Notes: generated from the sequence alone by a model not told the origin. DNA of 45,110 nucleotides from Candidatus Woesearchaeota archaeon (GCA_003694805.1 RFJU01000027.1:1-45110); one strand, 5' to 3'; positions 24,252-33,216 are shown, numbered from the stretch's first letter. Translations and numbers: made by a program.

Positions 24252-26171
24252 ATGCAGTATAGAGATTTCACGTTAGATCCATTTCAAGAGCAAGCCATCA
24301 CCTCCATCAACAAAGGACACTCTGTTGTTGTCAGCGCCCCCACAGGATCAGGAAAAACACTCATTGCAGACTACATTATTGACACCTACCTCCACCAAGG
24401 AAAAAACGTCATTTATACTGCCCCTATTAAGGCACTCTCAAACCAAAAATTCAAAGAGTTTACCGCGCTCTTTGGAAAAGACGCCATCGGCCTCCTCACA
24501 GGAGATATTGTCATCAACCCTGCCGCTCCCGTTCTCATTATGACAACAGAGATTTACCGAAACATGTCGCTCATCAACGACCCTGTCACAAAAAACGTCT
24601 CCTATGTTGTCTTTGACGAAATCCACTACATTAACGACCGCGAACGAGGCTACGTCTGGGAAGAGAGCATCATCTTCTCAAAACCCCACGTCCGCTTCCT
24701 CTGCCTCTCAGCAACCATCCCCAACGCAAAAGAATTCGCTAACTGGATACAAACCATCCAACACCACCCTGTCGATGTCATCAAACATAACAAAAGAAAC
24801 GTACCCCTCCACCGTGCTTTTTACGACACCGAACTCGGCATAACCACCCTCGAACGCATCAAAGAACACCTTTCCATCACCGACTACTCCCGTGTTTATC
24901 GTAACAAACGACGAAGAAACCGCGTCCCGCCCCCGTCAGACGTCGAGCTCATCAAACTCATCAAAGACAAGCTTCCCTGCCTCTTCTTCACGTTCTCACG
25001 AAAAAACTGTCAGGAAAAAGCACTCAACTTGTACAAAACAAACCTTTTTCCTCCAAACAAAGCCATTCCTCCCATCATCAGACAAAAACTCTCCCAAGCA
25101 CCACCAGAAGTTCGCAACCTCAAAAGCTCAAAAATTCTTCTGCAAACCCTCCCTCACGGAATCGGCTTCCACCACGCAGGCATCCTCCCCGTCGTCAAAG
25201 AACTCGTAGAAGACCTCTTCAGCAAAGGCCTCATTAACGTCCTCTACACAACAGAAACCTTCGCGGTTGGCATCAACATGCCTGCCAAAACCGTCTGCTT
25301 TGAAAACCTCAGAAAGTATGACGGCATCAACTTCCGCTATCTTAACTCGAAAGAATACTTTCAAATCGCGGGCAGAGCAGGACGTCGAGGCATTGACAAA
25401 GAAGGATTTGCGTATGCCATGATCCACCGCAGAGACTTCAACTACGAAACCATAAAAAAAATGACAACCAAAGACGTGGAACCCATAACTTCACAATTTC
25501 GCCTCTCAATCAACACCGTCCTCAACCTTATCAAACAACACACACCCCCCGAAATTGAAGACATTCTCAGAAAAAACTTTTACACCTACCAAAAATACCG
25601 CTCGCGCATCTACGACGTACCAACACACGACATACTCAGGCGTTTCAACACAATCAAGAAAAAACTCACCATCCTCCATTTCCTTGAAGACGGCAAACTC
25701 ACGGAAAAAGGGGAATTCGCCTCTCGCATCTACTCTGACGAAATCCCCACCACAGAGCTCTTTGCTACAGACTTCTTCAAGACGTGCACAGAATACCAGG
25801 TTCTCCTCCTCCTCGCCGCCCTTGCCTACGAGTCACGAGAACGAACGGAGTTTTACCACGCCTACCCCTCAAAGGCGGTAAAACAACTCATGCACAGGAT
25901 TAGCCGTCACCCAACACTCAAAAAAGAAAAACGCTTCAAAGCCATACCGGACTTGACCGCCCTCATCAAGCCGTGCATGGACGGAGAGAGCATCTTCGCC
26001 ATCCTCAAGAACGCCAACCTTCTTGAAGGGGACATCATTCGCATCTTCAAGCAAATGCTTGACCGTATCGGCCAAATCAAGAACGCAACTCGCGAACCAG
26101 ACCTCCTCACGCTTATGGAACAGTGTCAGCACCGCATCAACTACACCCTCCAAGACATTGACCTTATCTGA
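24252..26171 (+). CDS. Ski2-like superfamily 2 RNA helicase
   Basis: 639 residues. Motifs in order: Q-like FQEQAI, Walker A SAPTGSGKT (28-36), Ia TAPIKALSNQK, DEIH (122-125), SATIPNAKEFANWI, GFHHAGILPVVKELVE, TETFAVGINMPAKTVCF and QIAGRAGRRGID. The last motif is that of Ski2/Mtr4-type RNA helicases, different from the LGRAGR of the DNA helicase Hel308. A helical C-terminal region follows; no separate arch domain is evident. A role in RNA turnover, for example with the archaeal exosome, is inferred. Probably leaderless. Confidence 0.92.
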   Translation: MQYRDFTLDPFQEQAITSINKGHSVVVSAPTGSGKTLIADYIIDTYLHQGKNVIYTAPIKALSNQKFKEFTALFGKDAIGLLTGDIVINPAAPVLIMTTEIYRNMSLINDPVTKNVSYVVFDEIHYINDRERGYVWEESIIFSKPHVRFLCLSATIPNAKEFANWIQTIQHHPVDVIKHNKRNVPLHRAFYDTELGITTLERIKEHLSITDYSRVYRNKRRRNRVPPPSDVELIKLIKDKLPCLFFTFSRKNCQEKALNLYKTNLFPPNKAIPPIIRQKLSQAPPEVRNLKSSKILLQTLPHGIGFHHAGILPVVKELVEDLFSKGLINVLYTTETFAVGINMPAKTVCFENLRKYDGINFRYLNSKEYFQIAGRAGRRGIDKEGFAYAMIHRRDFNYETIKKMTTKDVEPITSQFRLSINTVLNLIKQHTPPEIEDILRKNFYTYQKYRSRIYDVPTHDILRRFNTIKKKLTILHFLEDGKLTEKGEFASRIYSDEIPTTELFATDFFKTCTEYQVLLLLAALAYESRERTEFYHAYPSKAVKQLMHRISRHPTLKKEKRFKAIPDLTALIKPCMDGESIFAILKNANLLEGDIIRIFKQMLDRIGQIKNATREPDLLTLMEQCQHRINYTLQDIDLI

Positions 26172-26246
26172 ACGAAAAAACGTACAGCACAGCCACCGCC
26201 GCTTACGCGATCAGACGTGCAGCATCTCGAAACCAAAGCCGGCGGC

Positions 26247-26792
26247 TCATTTTTGCTTCAGTTTCTTAATTCTTGAAAGAAGCTCCCTGGCTCCCTCTTC
26301 AGGGGAAACCCCGTCTGTTTTGAACACAATATCGTACTGCGTAACATCGAGCAAGTCGACACCGTACGCCTTCAAGAACCGCCGACGGTTTTTTTCAAAA
26401 CGCTCACGAAGGAGGGCTTCTTGCTCTTCTACAGAACGAACCCGCTCTTCATCAGGCCTCGGATGCAAAAAAATCCGCCTTGCAGCGACCTCCCAACTCA
26501 CGTCCAAAAACACCTTCACCGACGAAGGGATTGCAACGAACGCAACCCACCCGTCAAACACGCCACTCCCCTCCTTTCTTGCTACTTCCGCTTGGTACTG
26601 CTCAAAAGCATGATCAAGCTCGACATGCTCTCCATGGACTGCATCAAGCTCTTCAATGCGCATACCCCGCTCCTGCGCCATTCTACCAAGCAAGTCACCT
26701 GCTGAATGAAACGGGCAACCCAGCAACGCTGCCAAGCGCTTCCCCAACGTTGTCTTCCCAGCACCGGGCTTTCCAGTAATCGTCACGAACAT
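26247..26792 (-). CDS. cmk: Archaeal (d)CMP kinase
   Basis: 181 residues, the usual length of archaeal cytidylate kinase. P-loop GKPGAGKTTLGKRLA at 7-21, then FHSAGDLLGRMAQERGM, the switch FDGWVAFVAI and a LID-like ARRIFLHPRPDEERV. Converts (d)CMP to (d)CDP using ATP. The family resembles adenylate kinase, but the HSAGD and short form favour cmk. TATA-like box at 26816-26824, 25 bp before the ATG; probably leaderless. Divergent from the thermosome gene. Confidence 0.87.
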   Translation of the reverse strand: MFVTITGKPGAGKTTLGKRLAALLGCPFHSAGDLLGRMAQERGMRIEELDAVHGEHVELDHAFEQYQAEVARKEGSGVFDGWVAFVAIPSSVKVFLDVSWEVAARRIFLHPRPDEERVRSVEEQEALLRERFEKNRRRFLKAYGVDLLDVTQYDIVFKTDGVSPEEGARELLSRIKKLKQK

Positions 26793-26815
26793 TACAACCT
26801 GCTCAGCATAAGGAA

Positions 26816-26824
26816 CTTATAAAA
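26816..26824 (-). promoter_or_regulatory. TATA-like box for cmk
   Basis: TTTTATAAG on the minus strand, 25-32 bp before the cmk ATG. Confidence 0.6.
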
Positions 26825-26870
26825 CCACTGGTTTTCCCGCCACCAACCCCCTCTAAAAGGCGGAACAAAC

Positions 26871-26880
26871 GTTTAAAAAC
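26871..26880 (+). promoter_or_regulatory. TATA-like box for the thermosome gene
   Basis: GTTTAAAAAC on the plus strand, 45-54 bp before the ATG at 26925. Confidence 0.55.
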
Positions 26881-26924
26881 ATGCTCTGCGTCCCCCGAAC
26901 AACCACGAAAACACCGTACCAACC

Positions 26925-28562
26925 ATGGCAACACCCTACCAAGACCCGTCGTCCTATCCCTTCTCAGAACACACAAAACGAACACAAGGAAGGGAAGCGC
27001 AACGCATGAACATCGCAGCAGCAAAGCTCGTTGCAGAAACTATTCGAACCACGCTCGGCCCAAAAGGAATGGACAAGATGCTGGTTGATGACGAAGGAAG
27101 CGTTATCGTAACCAACGACGGACTCACCATCCTTGAAGAAATGCAGCTGGAGCACCCTGCAGCAAGAATGCTGGTTGAGATTGCCAAAACCCAAGAAGAC
27201 GAAATTGGCGACGGAACAACAACGGCAGTGGTGCTTGCCGGAGAGCTACTCAAGCAAGCCGAAACACTTCTAGAGCAGGACGTACATCCAACCATCATCA
27301 CGAAAGGATTCCGCATAGCAAACAAGAAGGCCCAGGAGCTCCTTTCCGGGATGGCAGAACACCTTGGCCAGAACCAAGACGCCACGCTCCACGCTATCGC
27401 GCTGACGGCCATGACTGGAAAAGGTGCAGAAGCGAGTAAAGAACACTTAGCCTCCATTGTTGTTGGCGCAGCCCGTGCAGTCATGGGGAGCGAGAAAACA
27501 AGCAACCCCCACGCAACAACCACAAGCCGTACGCTTAAGGAGTGCTTAAACAACATAAAAATAGTAAGCATTCCAGGAGGAAGCGTGAATGAATCAACAC
27601 TCGTTCAAGGAATCGTCCTCGAAAAAGAACGGGTCCACCCATCAATGCCGAACAACATCAAGGATGCACGAATCGCCTTACTCGACATCGCTCTTGAAGT
27701 TCCTAGCATGGAAACAAACGCGAAGGTGTCTATCACCTCCCCAGAAAACCTGCAGGACTTTCTCTCTATGGAAGAGCGACATGTACAAAAACTTGTGAAC
27801 GACATCAGCGCATCGGGTGCAAACGTCGTCCTCTGCCAGAAAGGCATTGACAACCTCGCCCAATACTTCCTCGCCCAACAAGGCATCCTCGCAGTTAGGC
27901 GAGTTCCCAAAACAGATATGGAACGAGTTGCCAGGGCGACAGACGCCACAATTGTTTCAAGCACGAAAGATTTGAACAAAAAAACCCTTGGAAAAGCAGG
28001 GATGACTCGAGAACAAAGCTTCGGCGACCACGCCTTCCTTTTCATCGAAGCGTGCACGCACCCCCAAGCAGTCACCATTCTTATCAGGGGAGGAACTGAG
28101 CATGTCACATCAGAAGTTCGCAGAGCAGTCCAAGACAGCCTTGGCGACGTCCTCGCAGCGCACACCTCACAGCAAATCGTGCCTGGTGCTGGAGCAATCG
28201 AGGTTGAACTCTACCACCACTTGCTTGAATTTGCAAAAACACTGACCGGACGGGAACGGCTTGCTGTCGAAGCATTTGCCAAAGCAATCCTGATCATCCC
28301 TCGAACGCTCGCTGAAAATGCCGGGCTTGACCCCATCGATACCATAACAACACTCACTGCAGCCCACACGCCGCCAAACAAGAACAAAAACGCAGGAATC
28401 AACATTGAAACAGGCACACTCATTGACGCAAGAAAACATGGCATAATCGAACCACTAAAGATCAAAACGCAAGCCCTGAACTCGGCAACGGAAGTGACAA
28501 CCCTCCTGCTAAGGATCGACGATGTCATAGCACGAGGAAAAAAAGAAGACCGGCCACGGTGA
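26925..28562 (+). CDS. Thermosome subunit (group II chaperonin)
   Basis: 545 residues, full length. [20 protein letters not shown] and [20 protein letters not shown] are the equatorial-domain signatures; [15 protein letters not shown] follows near residue 95, and [19 protein letters not shown] and the nucleotide-binding [12 protein letters not shown] close the protein. ATP-driven folding chamber in the cytoplasm. The C-terminus is short and charged (KKEDRPR) without the Gly/Met repeat found in many thermosomes. No second subunit lies nearby. Confidence 0.97.
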   Translation: MATPYQDPSSYPFSEHTKRTQGREAQRMNIAAAKLVAETIRTTLGPKGMDKMLVDDEGSVIVTNDGLTILEEMQLEHPAARMLVEIAKTQEDEIGDGTTTAVVLAGELLKQAETLLEQDVHPTIITKGFRIANKKAQELLSGMAEHLGQNQDATLHAIALTAMTGKGAEASKEHLASIVVGAARAVMGSEKTSNPHATTTSRTLKECLNNIKIVSIPGGSVNESTLVQGIVLEKERVHPSMPNNIKDARIALLDIALEVPSMETNAKVSITSPENLQDFLSMEERHVQKLVNDISASGANVVLCQKGIDNLAQYFLAQQGILAVRRVPKTDMERVARATDATIVSSTKDLNKKTLGKAGMTREQSFGDHAFLFIEACTHPQAVTILIRGGTEHVTSEVRRAVQDSLGDVLAAHTSQQIVPGAGAIEVELYHHLLEFAKTLTGRERLAVEAFAKAILIIPRTLAENAGLDPIDTITTLTAAHTPPNKNKNAGINIETGTLIDARKHGIIEPLKIKTQALNSATEVTTLLLRIDDVIARGKKEDRPR

Positions 28563-28631
28563 CAACCCCGAAGAACGTCGCTATTCCTTCAAAAGGCGCC
28601 TCGGCACGCCTTCCTTGTGCGAAAGCAAAAA

Positions 28632-28641
28632 GCTTAAATAA
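28632..28641 (+). promoter_or_regulatory. TATA-like box for the 28.7 kb coiled-coil gene
   Basis: GCTTAAATAA on the plus strand, 37-46 bp before the 10-codon leader ORF and 66-75 bp before the main ATG. Confidence 0.5.
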
Positions 28642-28677
28642 CCTCTTCTCTGAAGGCAAGAACAAGAAAAGGATAAC

Positions 28678-28710
28678 ATGACGCAAGAAGAGGTGAGTGC
28701 GCAGCTATGA
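28678..28710 (+). CDS. Possible 10-residue leader ORF (MTQEEVSAQL)
   Basis: The first ATG after the TATA-like box opens a 10-codon frame whose TGA overlaps the ATG of the next gene (ATGA). The geometry would allow translational coupling. It could also be coincidental, because the main ATG lies only 29 bases further. Confidence 0.3.
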   Translation: MTQEEVSAQL

Positions 28711-29207
28711 ATACCCCTACTCCTGAAGGCCAAGACCCTTCTCGTTCTTCTTCAACCATGAGCAACATAGGCAGCATTGCGTCGCTCATCCAAAAAGACG
28801 ACGACCTCCTCGCAGGCATCGAGCAACTCTACCAGCAAGTCACCAGACTCATCAGGATGCTTGAAACCGCCAATGAAAGCATGCTGAAGGATTACGAAGC
28901 CAAAGAACAACGCTTCTTTGACCAAACGCAACAAATACTTGATCAAAACACGAAAATAGCCCAGGCGATACTCTCTCTGGCAAACAAATTTAGCAACGTA
29001 GAAAACACCTTCCAACAACTCATCCAAGCCCTGCAAAAACAGTCAACAAACGAGTCACCTTACGAAGGCCTCAAGCCACGAGGCACGCCCGTTGAAGACG
29101 AAACGCTGCCATGGCAGCCAAAAAAAGACACATCAGCCATTATTCACGACCCTGACCCCGAAAAAAACATTCCTGACGAGGACCCTGTCCCCAAGCCCTT
29201 CGGGTAA
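28707..29207 (+). CDS. Hypothetical coiled-coil protein, 166 aa
   Basis: Not recognised. Residues about 20-110 are a long heptad-containing helix region (QLYQQVTRLIRMLETANESM; IAQAILSLANKFSNVENTFQ) suited to oligomerisation. The C-terminal 50 residues are Pro/Asp/Lys-rich and likely disordered. No membrane segment. The ATG overlaps the stop of a 10-codon upstream ORF. The 258-residue basic protein gene follows 53 bp later in the same direction. Confidence 0.65.
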   Translation: MNTPTPEGQDPSRSSSTMSNIGSIASLIQKDDDLLAGIEQLYQQVTRLIRMLETANESMLKDYEAKEQRFFDQTQQILDQNTKIAQAILSLANKFSNVENTFQQLIQALQKQSTNESPYEGLKPRGTPVEDETLPWQPKKDTSAIIHDPDPEKNIPDEDPVPKPFG

Positions 29208-29260
29208 CACGTCAAAACAGCACGTCCTAAGGATACCGTTGTTGTAAGAACGAACAAACA

Positions 29261-30037
29261 ATGCCGCCCAACCCTTTAAAACACTACTTCTCTGTGCTCA
29301 GCACCGCCGCAAAAGCCCAGCGTCTCGACTCGCATGTTGACCGAATCATCCAACATCGCCACCAACAACACAACGCAGCGACACGCGACCAGTCAATACA
29401 GCACCCGAGAGGAAGGCACGAGAGCAGCCAAGCCTTCCAACCCAACCTACGCCTCCAAGACAGCGTCAACTTGCTCGAACAGGCACTCACCAACCCCGCT
29501 GTTATGGACGCCTTGCTCTCCTCACTCTCGCCACGCACACGAGCCAGTACGGCAGCGCCACAACCCTCAACAACACCAAAACGCCGGCGTGCAACTCGTT
29601 CTCAGGAACGCCACTCGCCACGATTAACAACCGCCATCAAAGGAAAACACCCCTCCCCTCTCAAGACGCACTCAACAACAGGCAGGGCGTCCCTCAAGAA
29701 GAAACACCAAAGGAAAACACCACCGCCCAATCCAGAGCCGCTTCTCAAAAAGGAAGAACCAAAGCAAAACCCAGAACAAACTTCAGCGCTCGTCCACCAA
29801 CAACTCCTTCAAGCAGTAGAGCAGAGCGCCCGACGAACGCAAGAAGAGAACAGCGGCCTTGAAGCGAAACCTGTGAGCCCTGCAACGCTTCACCACCTCC
29901 TCAACATTGAACGAGCACTTCTTAAAATAGAAAACAGCGTGCTTTCCCTTCACGACCCCGCCGCCAGAACCTTACTCGAGCAAGAAGTCGCCCTTATCAA
30001 AGAACTCCTTGAAAAAAAGAAAAAAAGAAAGAAATAA
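29261..30037 (+). CDS. Hypothetical basic, mostly disordered protein, 258 aa
   Basis: Not recognised. Residues 1-90 contain short helices (SVNLLEQALTNPAVMDALLS), 90-170 are strongly basic and Ser/Thr/Pro-rich, and the C-terminal 80 residues form two helices (HLLNIERALLKIENSVLSLH) before a run of lysines. Composition suggests nucleic-acid binding or a structural partner of the preceding coiled-coil protein; both are guesses from composition and position. No cysteines, no membrane helix. Confidence 0.6.
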   Translation: MPPNPLKHYFSVLSTAAKAQRLDSHVDRIIQHRHQQHNAATRDQSIQHPRGRHESSQAFQPNLRLQDSVNLLEQALTNPAVMDALLSSLSPRTRASTAAPQPSTTPKRRRATRSQERHSPRLTTAIKGKHPSPLKTHSTTGRASLKKKHQRKTPPPNPEPLLKKEEPKQNPEQTSALVHQQLLQAVEQSARRTQEENSGLEAKPVSPATLHHLLNIERALLKIENSVLSLHDPAARTLLEQEVALIKELLEKKKKRKK

Positions 30038-30050
30038 CGAAAAAGAACAC

Positions 30051-30212
30051 TTACAAGTCTTTCGCCATAACCGTTCTTCGGTTATTGCCTTCGGCTCGCT
30101 TGACTGCTGCCTTGATGAGCTCTTTGACTTTTGCATCAAGAGCGTCGGCAAAGTCGCTGGAAACGTTATATCCAGAGCACAAATCTTTAATCTTCGACTT
30201 CACTACAATCAT
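30051..30212 (-). CDS. DUF1931-like mini histone-fold protein, 53 aa
   Basis: A 53-residue gene. It starts MIVVKSKIKDL and ends RRTVMAKDL. The last part (VKRAEGNNRRTVMAKDL) matches the alpha2-L2 region of archaeal histones, where RKTIKAEDI binds DNA, and the N-terminal VKSK...NVSSDFADALD pattern matches DUF1931 proteins, usually a little longer. The strong Shine-Dalgarno GAGGTGGTAC precedes the ATG directly, and a TATA-like box lies about 45 bp upstream (30257-30265). Probably a small chromatin or DNA-binding protein; whether it forms a full dimeric histone fold with helix alpha3 missing is unclear. Confidence 0.8.
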   Translation of the reverse strand: MIVVKSKIKDLCSGYNVSSDFADALDAKVKELIKAAVKRAEGNNRRTVMAKDL

Positions 30213-30256
30213 TGTACCACCTCACAATTGGCTAATCATGAGCCAACACCCGCTAA

Positions 30257-30265
30257 TTTATAAAT
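30257..30265 (-). promoter_or_regulatory. TATA-like box for the DUF1931-like gene
   Basis: GATTTATAAA-type element on the minus strand, 45-53 bp before the ATG at 30212. Confidence 0.6.
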
Positions 30266-30380
30266 CTTTTGGTTATACGCCTTTAAACACCGAAAAACAA
30301 CGAGCATCCTAACTACTCCCCCAAAAAATACAACTCTTTTGCTAAACTCCCTGCACACAAACACCCCCCCAGTGCAGCGC

Positions 30381-30725
30381 CTACTTCTCTTTCCCCTTCC
30401 GCATAATCAAAATAAGGCTAGAGCGAAGAATTAAGTCGTGCTGCACGAGGAAGGCAAGCAAGACCAGGCCTGAGAAGATAAACTCAAAAACACGGGAAAT
30501 CAGAGAAACATCAACCCCTTGAATGCTGACAACACCCCACAAGAAAAGATTATTCAATACCTGAAACAACAAGTACGTTAAGGTAGCAACGAAGAGCAGC
30601 TCCCAAGGCCGACGCTCGCGATGATGCTTCGTGCGCACCAGGAACGCCAACGAATAAAGAAGGATGAACAACGCAATGAACACGTTAGCAATGCCAAGCA
30701 TCCCCCGAACATACTCAACCTGCAT
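30381..30725 (-). CDS. Small integral membrane protein, 114 aa
   Basis: Not recognised. Three membrane helices are readable: about 9-30 (LGIANVFIALFILLYSLAFL), 43-65 (LLFVATLTYLLFQVLNNLFL) and 78-98 (RVFEFIFSGLVLLAFLVQHD), with a basic loop HHRERRPWE after the first and a basic C-terminus. By the positive-inside rule the C-terminus is cytoplasmic. A TTTAAA element about 20 bp upstream may be the promoter. No functional motif. Confidence 0.7.
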   Translation of the reverse strand: MQVEYVRGMLGIANVFIALFILLYSLAFLVRTKHHRERRPWELLFVATLTYLLFQVLNNLFLWGVVSIQGVDVSLISRVFEFIFSGLVLLAFLVQHDLILRSSLILIMRKGKEK

Positions 30726-30834
30726 TCACTCCTCAAGCAACCGCTTGTTTAAATGCTTTTTTATTTTTTGAACCATTCGGCCAAGATGCTTGCGCGAGAA
30801 AAACCAGCATCTTTCGACAAGACCTATAAACAAA

Positions 30835-30844
30835 TTTTATAAAC
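30835..30844 (+). promoter_or_regulatory. TATA-like box for tRNA-Val
   Basis: TTTTATAAAC on the plus strand, 31-40 bp before the first base of the tRNA. Confidence 0.65.
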
Positions 30845-30874
30845 CGAACAGGAGTTCATCCCAACAGACTCAAA

Positions 30875-31054
30875 GGGCCCATAGTCTAGTGGCTAAGGCA
30901 AACGAGCACTACTCAAACAAGACGCTTTATGCCTCCACAGATGACGTCGCCTTTACACGGCGAAGGTCGCCGGTTCGAGCAAGAAGGAAAAAAACAGCGA
31001 GGGGAACACCGCTCCTGATGAATGCTTCCTTCTCCGAAAATCCGGCTGGGCCCA
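30875..31054 (+). tRNA. tRNA-Val (UAC) with two non-canonical introns
   Basis: Three exons: 30875-30894, 30941-30979 and 31041-31054. Joined, they give a 73-nt tRNA with acceptor GGGCCCA/TGGGCCC, anticodon stem TCGCC/GGCGA around TTTACAC, T-stem GCCGG/CCGGC and loop TTCGAGT. Intron 1 (46 nt) is in the D-loop; intron 2 (61 nt) is in the T-loop. Each junction pair folds into a complete bulge-helix-bulge: GTGG/CCAC with bulges CTA and AGA for intron 1, TTCG/CGAA with bulges AGC and AAT for intron 2, each backed by a 5-6 bp intron stem. The anticodon loop is uninterrupted. CCA is not encoded. Confidence 0.93.
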
Positions 31055-31095
31055 CCTCACCTTCCCTTTTCACCAGCACAACCGCCTCTACGATA

Positions 31096-31105
31096 TATTT
31101 ATAAA
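31096..31105 (+). promoter_or_regulatory. TATA-like box for scpA
   Basis: ATTTATAAAC-type element on the plus strand, about 45 bp before the ATG at 31150. Confidence 0.6.
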
Positions 31106-31149
31106 CTCGTTACCGAATAAGCAACACATAACCAACCACGAACGACGCA

Positions 31150-31986
31150 ATGACCCGCAAAGCCCAAAAAGAACAGGAACCAGAACAGGAACCTGAGCAA
31201 ATCCCCAACCCGCCAACAACACCCAACGAACGCATCGTCAGCGTCTTACTCGATCAAGGCGACATCACCTGGCAGACCATTATTAACGAACTCGTACACT
31301 CGGGAGAGATTGATCCGTGGGACGTAGACGTTTCTTATCTTTGCGAGCGCTTCATTGAGATGATACAAAACCTCAAAGAAATGAACTTTCAAATATCAGG
31401 AAAACTCGTCTTGGCCAGCGCGCTCCTCCTCAAGATGAAGAGCATCAACCTCCTCAACCACGACATCAACGCCTTTGACCAGCTCCTCCACGCCCCTGAC
31501 GGCTACGAAAGCTTTGAAGAAGACCTCGCATATGACCAAGCAACACACGAAAACAGACAACGAACAAGGAGGAACTACCCCAGAACGCTCAAACCAAGAA
31601 CTCCTCAACCACGACGAAGGAAAGTAAGCATCCTCGACCTCATCCGCGCGCTTGAAAAAGCTCTGGAAGTTGAAAGCAAGCGAAAACCTGCCATTACCAA
31701 CACCCTCTCTCGTATTAAAGCAAAAAACGATTACGACATCTCACAACTCATCGACTCGCTCTACCGCCAAATTACTGACCACTTCAAAGTCCAACAAACA
31801 GCCCTCACTTTCGACGACCTCGCCCCTTCCCCAGCAAGAGAAGACCGCGTCCTGACGTTCATCCCCCTCCTTCACCTCGACACCCAGCGAAAAATCGACC
31901 TTCTCCAAAAAGAACATTTCGGCACCATCACCATCAACCTCCTTACCGAAAATACTGCTCAGCAACCAGAGAAACCCAATCAGTAA
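31150..31986 (+). CDS. scpA: Segregation and condensation protein A (ScpA kleisin)
   Basis: 278 residues. After a Glu/Pro-rich leader, SGEIDPWDVDVSYLCERFIE and FQISGKLVLASALLLKMKSI are the ScpA/kleisin N-terminal signature that binds the SMC neck. A variable basic middle follows, then the C-terminal winged-helix part (KRKPAITNTLSRIKAKNDYD; LTFIPLLHLDTQRKIDLLQK). ScpA bridges SMC heads in chromosome condensation. Neither smc nor scpB lies in the window. Confidence 0.9.
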   Translation: MTRKAQKEQEPEQEPEQIPNPPTTPNERIVSVLLDQGDITWQTIINELVHSGEIDPWDVDVSYLCERFIEMIQNLKEMNFQISGKLVLASALLLKMKSINLLNHDINAFDQLLHAPDGYESFEEDLAYDQATHENRQRTRRNYPRTLKPRTPQPRRRKVSILDLIRALEKALEVESKRKPAITNTLSRIKAKNDYDISQLIDSLYRQITDHFKVQQTALTFDDLAPSPAREDRVLTFIPLLHLDTQRKIDLLQKEHFGTITINLLTENTAQQPEKPNQ

Positions 31987-32037
31987 GTACGAAAAGCCTT
32001 CTCCCAAAAAAAATGAGCTCGCCAGGGCACAAAAACT

Positions 32038-32047
32038 CTTATAAAAA
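32038..32047 (+). promoter_or_regulatory. TATA-like box for the aIF6-pfdA-ftsY operon
   Basis: CTTATAAAAA on the plus strand, 21-30 bp before the aIF6 ATG at 32068, implying a leaderless transcript. Confidence 0.65.
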
Positions 32048-32067
32048 CCTGCTTTCTCCCTCCCGTG

Positions 32068-32775
32068 ATGCACGTCCTCCCAACAACGCTTGCAGGAAAC
32101 CCTAATATAGGGCTTTTTGGGTTTTGTACTGACCGCTACTGCCTTATCAGCAGCCAAGTCAGTCCACAAGACAAGAAAGAATTCTCCACCATCCTCAACG
32201 TTCCCCTCATTGAACTCACCATTGCCGGAACCGACCTCCTAGGGGTCTTTCTCGCCGGAAACAAAAAATCACTCCTGATCCCCAACATCACCTTCCCCCA
32301 CGAAAGAAACATCCTCAAAACGCACAACATCCCCTTCACCGTTATCGAATCCCATCTCACCTGCCTAGGAAACACAATTGTCGCTAACGATAAAGGAGCA
32401 ATTATCAGTCCAGAATTCCCCGAAGAAACGCAAAGAGCTATTGCAGCAGCGCTCAACGTCCCTGTCAAACAGACAACCATCGCCTCGCTCCCCACTCCTG
32501 GCTCGCTCATCGCCACCAACAAAAAATACGGCCTTATCAGCCCTGACGCGACCGCTGAAGAGCGAGACATCATAACAAAGACGCTGGGCATCACACTCAC
32601 AGAAGGAACAGTAAACATGGGAAACCCCTACATAAGATCAGGCATCTTGTGCAACAGCAAGGGATTCCTCATCGGAAATAATTCTGGCGGGCCCGAAATC
32701 GTAAACGCCGACGAGGCACTCGGATTTACCAACCAAGAAAACCATCCAGAAACAAATAACGAACACCCAGCATGA
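32068..32775 (+). CDS. eif6: Translation initiation factor 6 (aIF6)
   Basis: 235 residues from the ATG at 32068 (a GTG immediately upstream is in frame and could be the annotated start). Five-fold repeated pentein units are visible: NPNIGLFGFCTDRYCLI, GVFLAGNKKSLLIPN, GNTIVANDKGAIISP, GSLIATNKKYGLISP and SGILCNSKGFLIGNNSGGPE. aIF6 binds the large ribosomal subunit and prevents premature joining. Its TGA overlaps the prefoldin ATG by four bases. Confidence 0.96.
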   Translation: MHVLPTTLAGNPNIGLFGFCTDRYCLISSQVSPQDKKEFSTILNVPLIELTIAGTDLLGVFLAGNKKSLLIPNITFPHERNILKTHNIPFTVIESHLTCLGNTIVANDKGAIISPEFPEETQRAIAAALNVPVKQTTIASLPTPGSLIATNKKYGLISPDATAEERDIITKTLGITLTEGTVNMGNPYIRSGILCNSKGFLIGNNSGGPEIVNADEALGFTNQENHPETNNEHPA

Positions 32776-33206
32776 AAGCGAACAGAATAGTACCAAAACA
32801 AAAAGGAACGCGCTTGGAAGAAGCATACGTGGAACTCAACATCCTCCAACAACAAATAGACCACGTGCAAAAATACCTTGAGTATGCAGAAGAACAACTC
32901 CGCAATATTAACAACACAATCGCCGCCATAGCGACATTCGCCAAGCAAAAAAAAGGAACCCCTGCCAAAGCCCCGCTGGCTAACGGGATTTTCTTCAGTT
33001 GCAACATCGAGGACACCAAACACCTCTTCGTAAACGTCGGCAACGACATCGTCGTCAAAAAAACACCTCAAGAATGCATATCCTTATTCACCGCTCATAA
33101 AGAAGAACTTGAACAAACCACCCAAGAAGCGTTTGCCCAACTGAGCAAACTCATCCAAAAAATGGAAGATGTAAAAGCAAAAATCAAGGCAAACCCGCCC
33201 GCGTAG
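32772..33206 (+). CDS. pfdA: Prefoldin alpha subunit
   Basis: 144 residues. Two long coiled-coil arms (LEEAYVELNILQQQIDHVQK and FTAHKEELEQTTQEAFAQLS) flank a beta-hairpin centre with APLANGIFFSCNIEDTKHLF, the order expected for prefoldin alpha. The hexameric prefoldin delivers unfolded proteins to the thermosome. Coupled to aIF6 by ATGA and followed by ftsY after 10 bp; in many archaea the same string also includes LX (L18a), absent here. Confidence 0.92.
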   Translation: MKANRIVPKQKGTRLEEAYVELNILQQQIDHVQKYLEYAEEQLRNINNTIAAIATFAKQKKGTPAKAPLANGIFFSCNIEDTKHLFVNVGNDIVVKKTPQECISLFTAHKEELEQTTQEAFAQLSKLIQKMEDVKAKIKANPPA

Positions 33207-33216
33207 GTGAAACACC

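Noticed and set aside
30980-31040. C/D-box sRNA in the second tRNA-Val intron (CTGATGA present)
   Set aside because: No D box at a suitable distance and no terminal stem around it.
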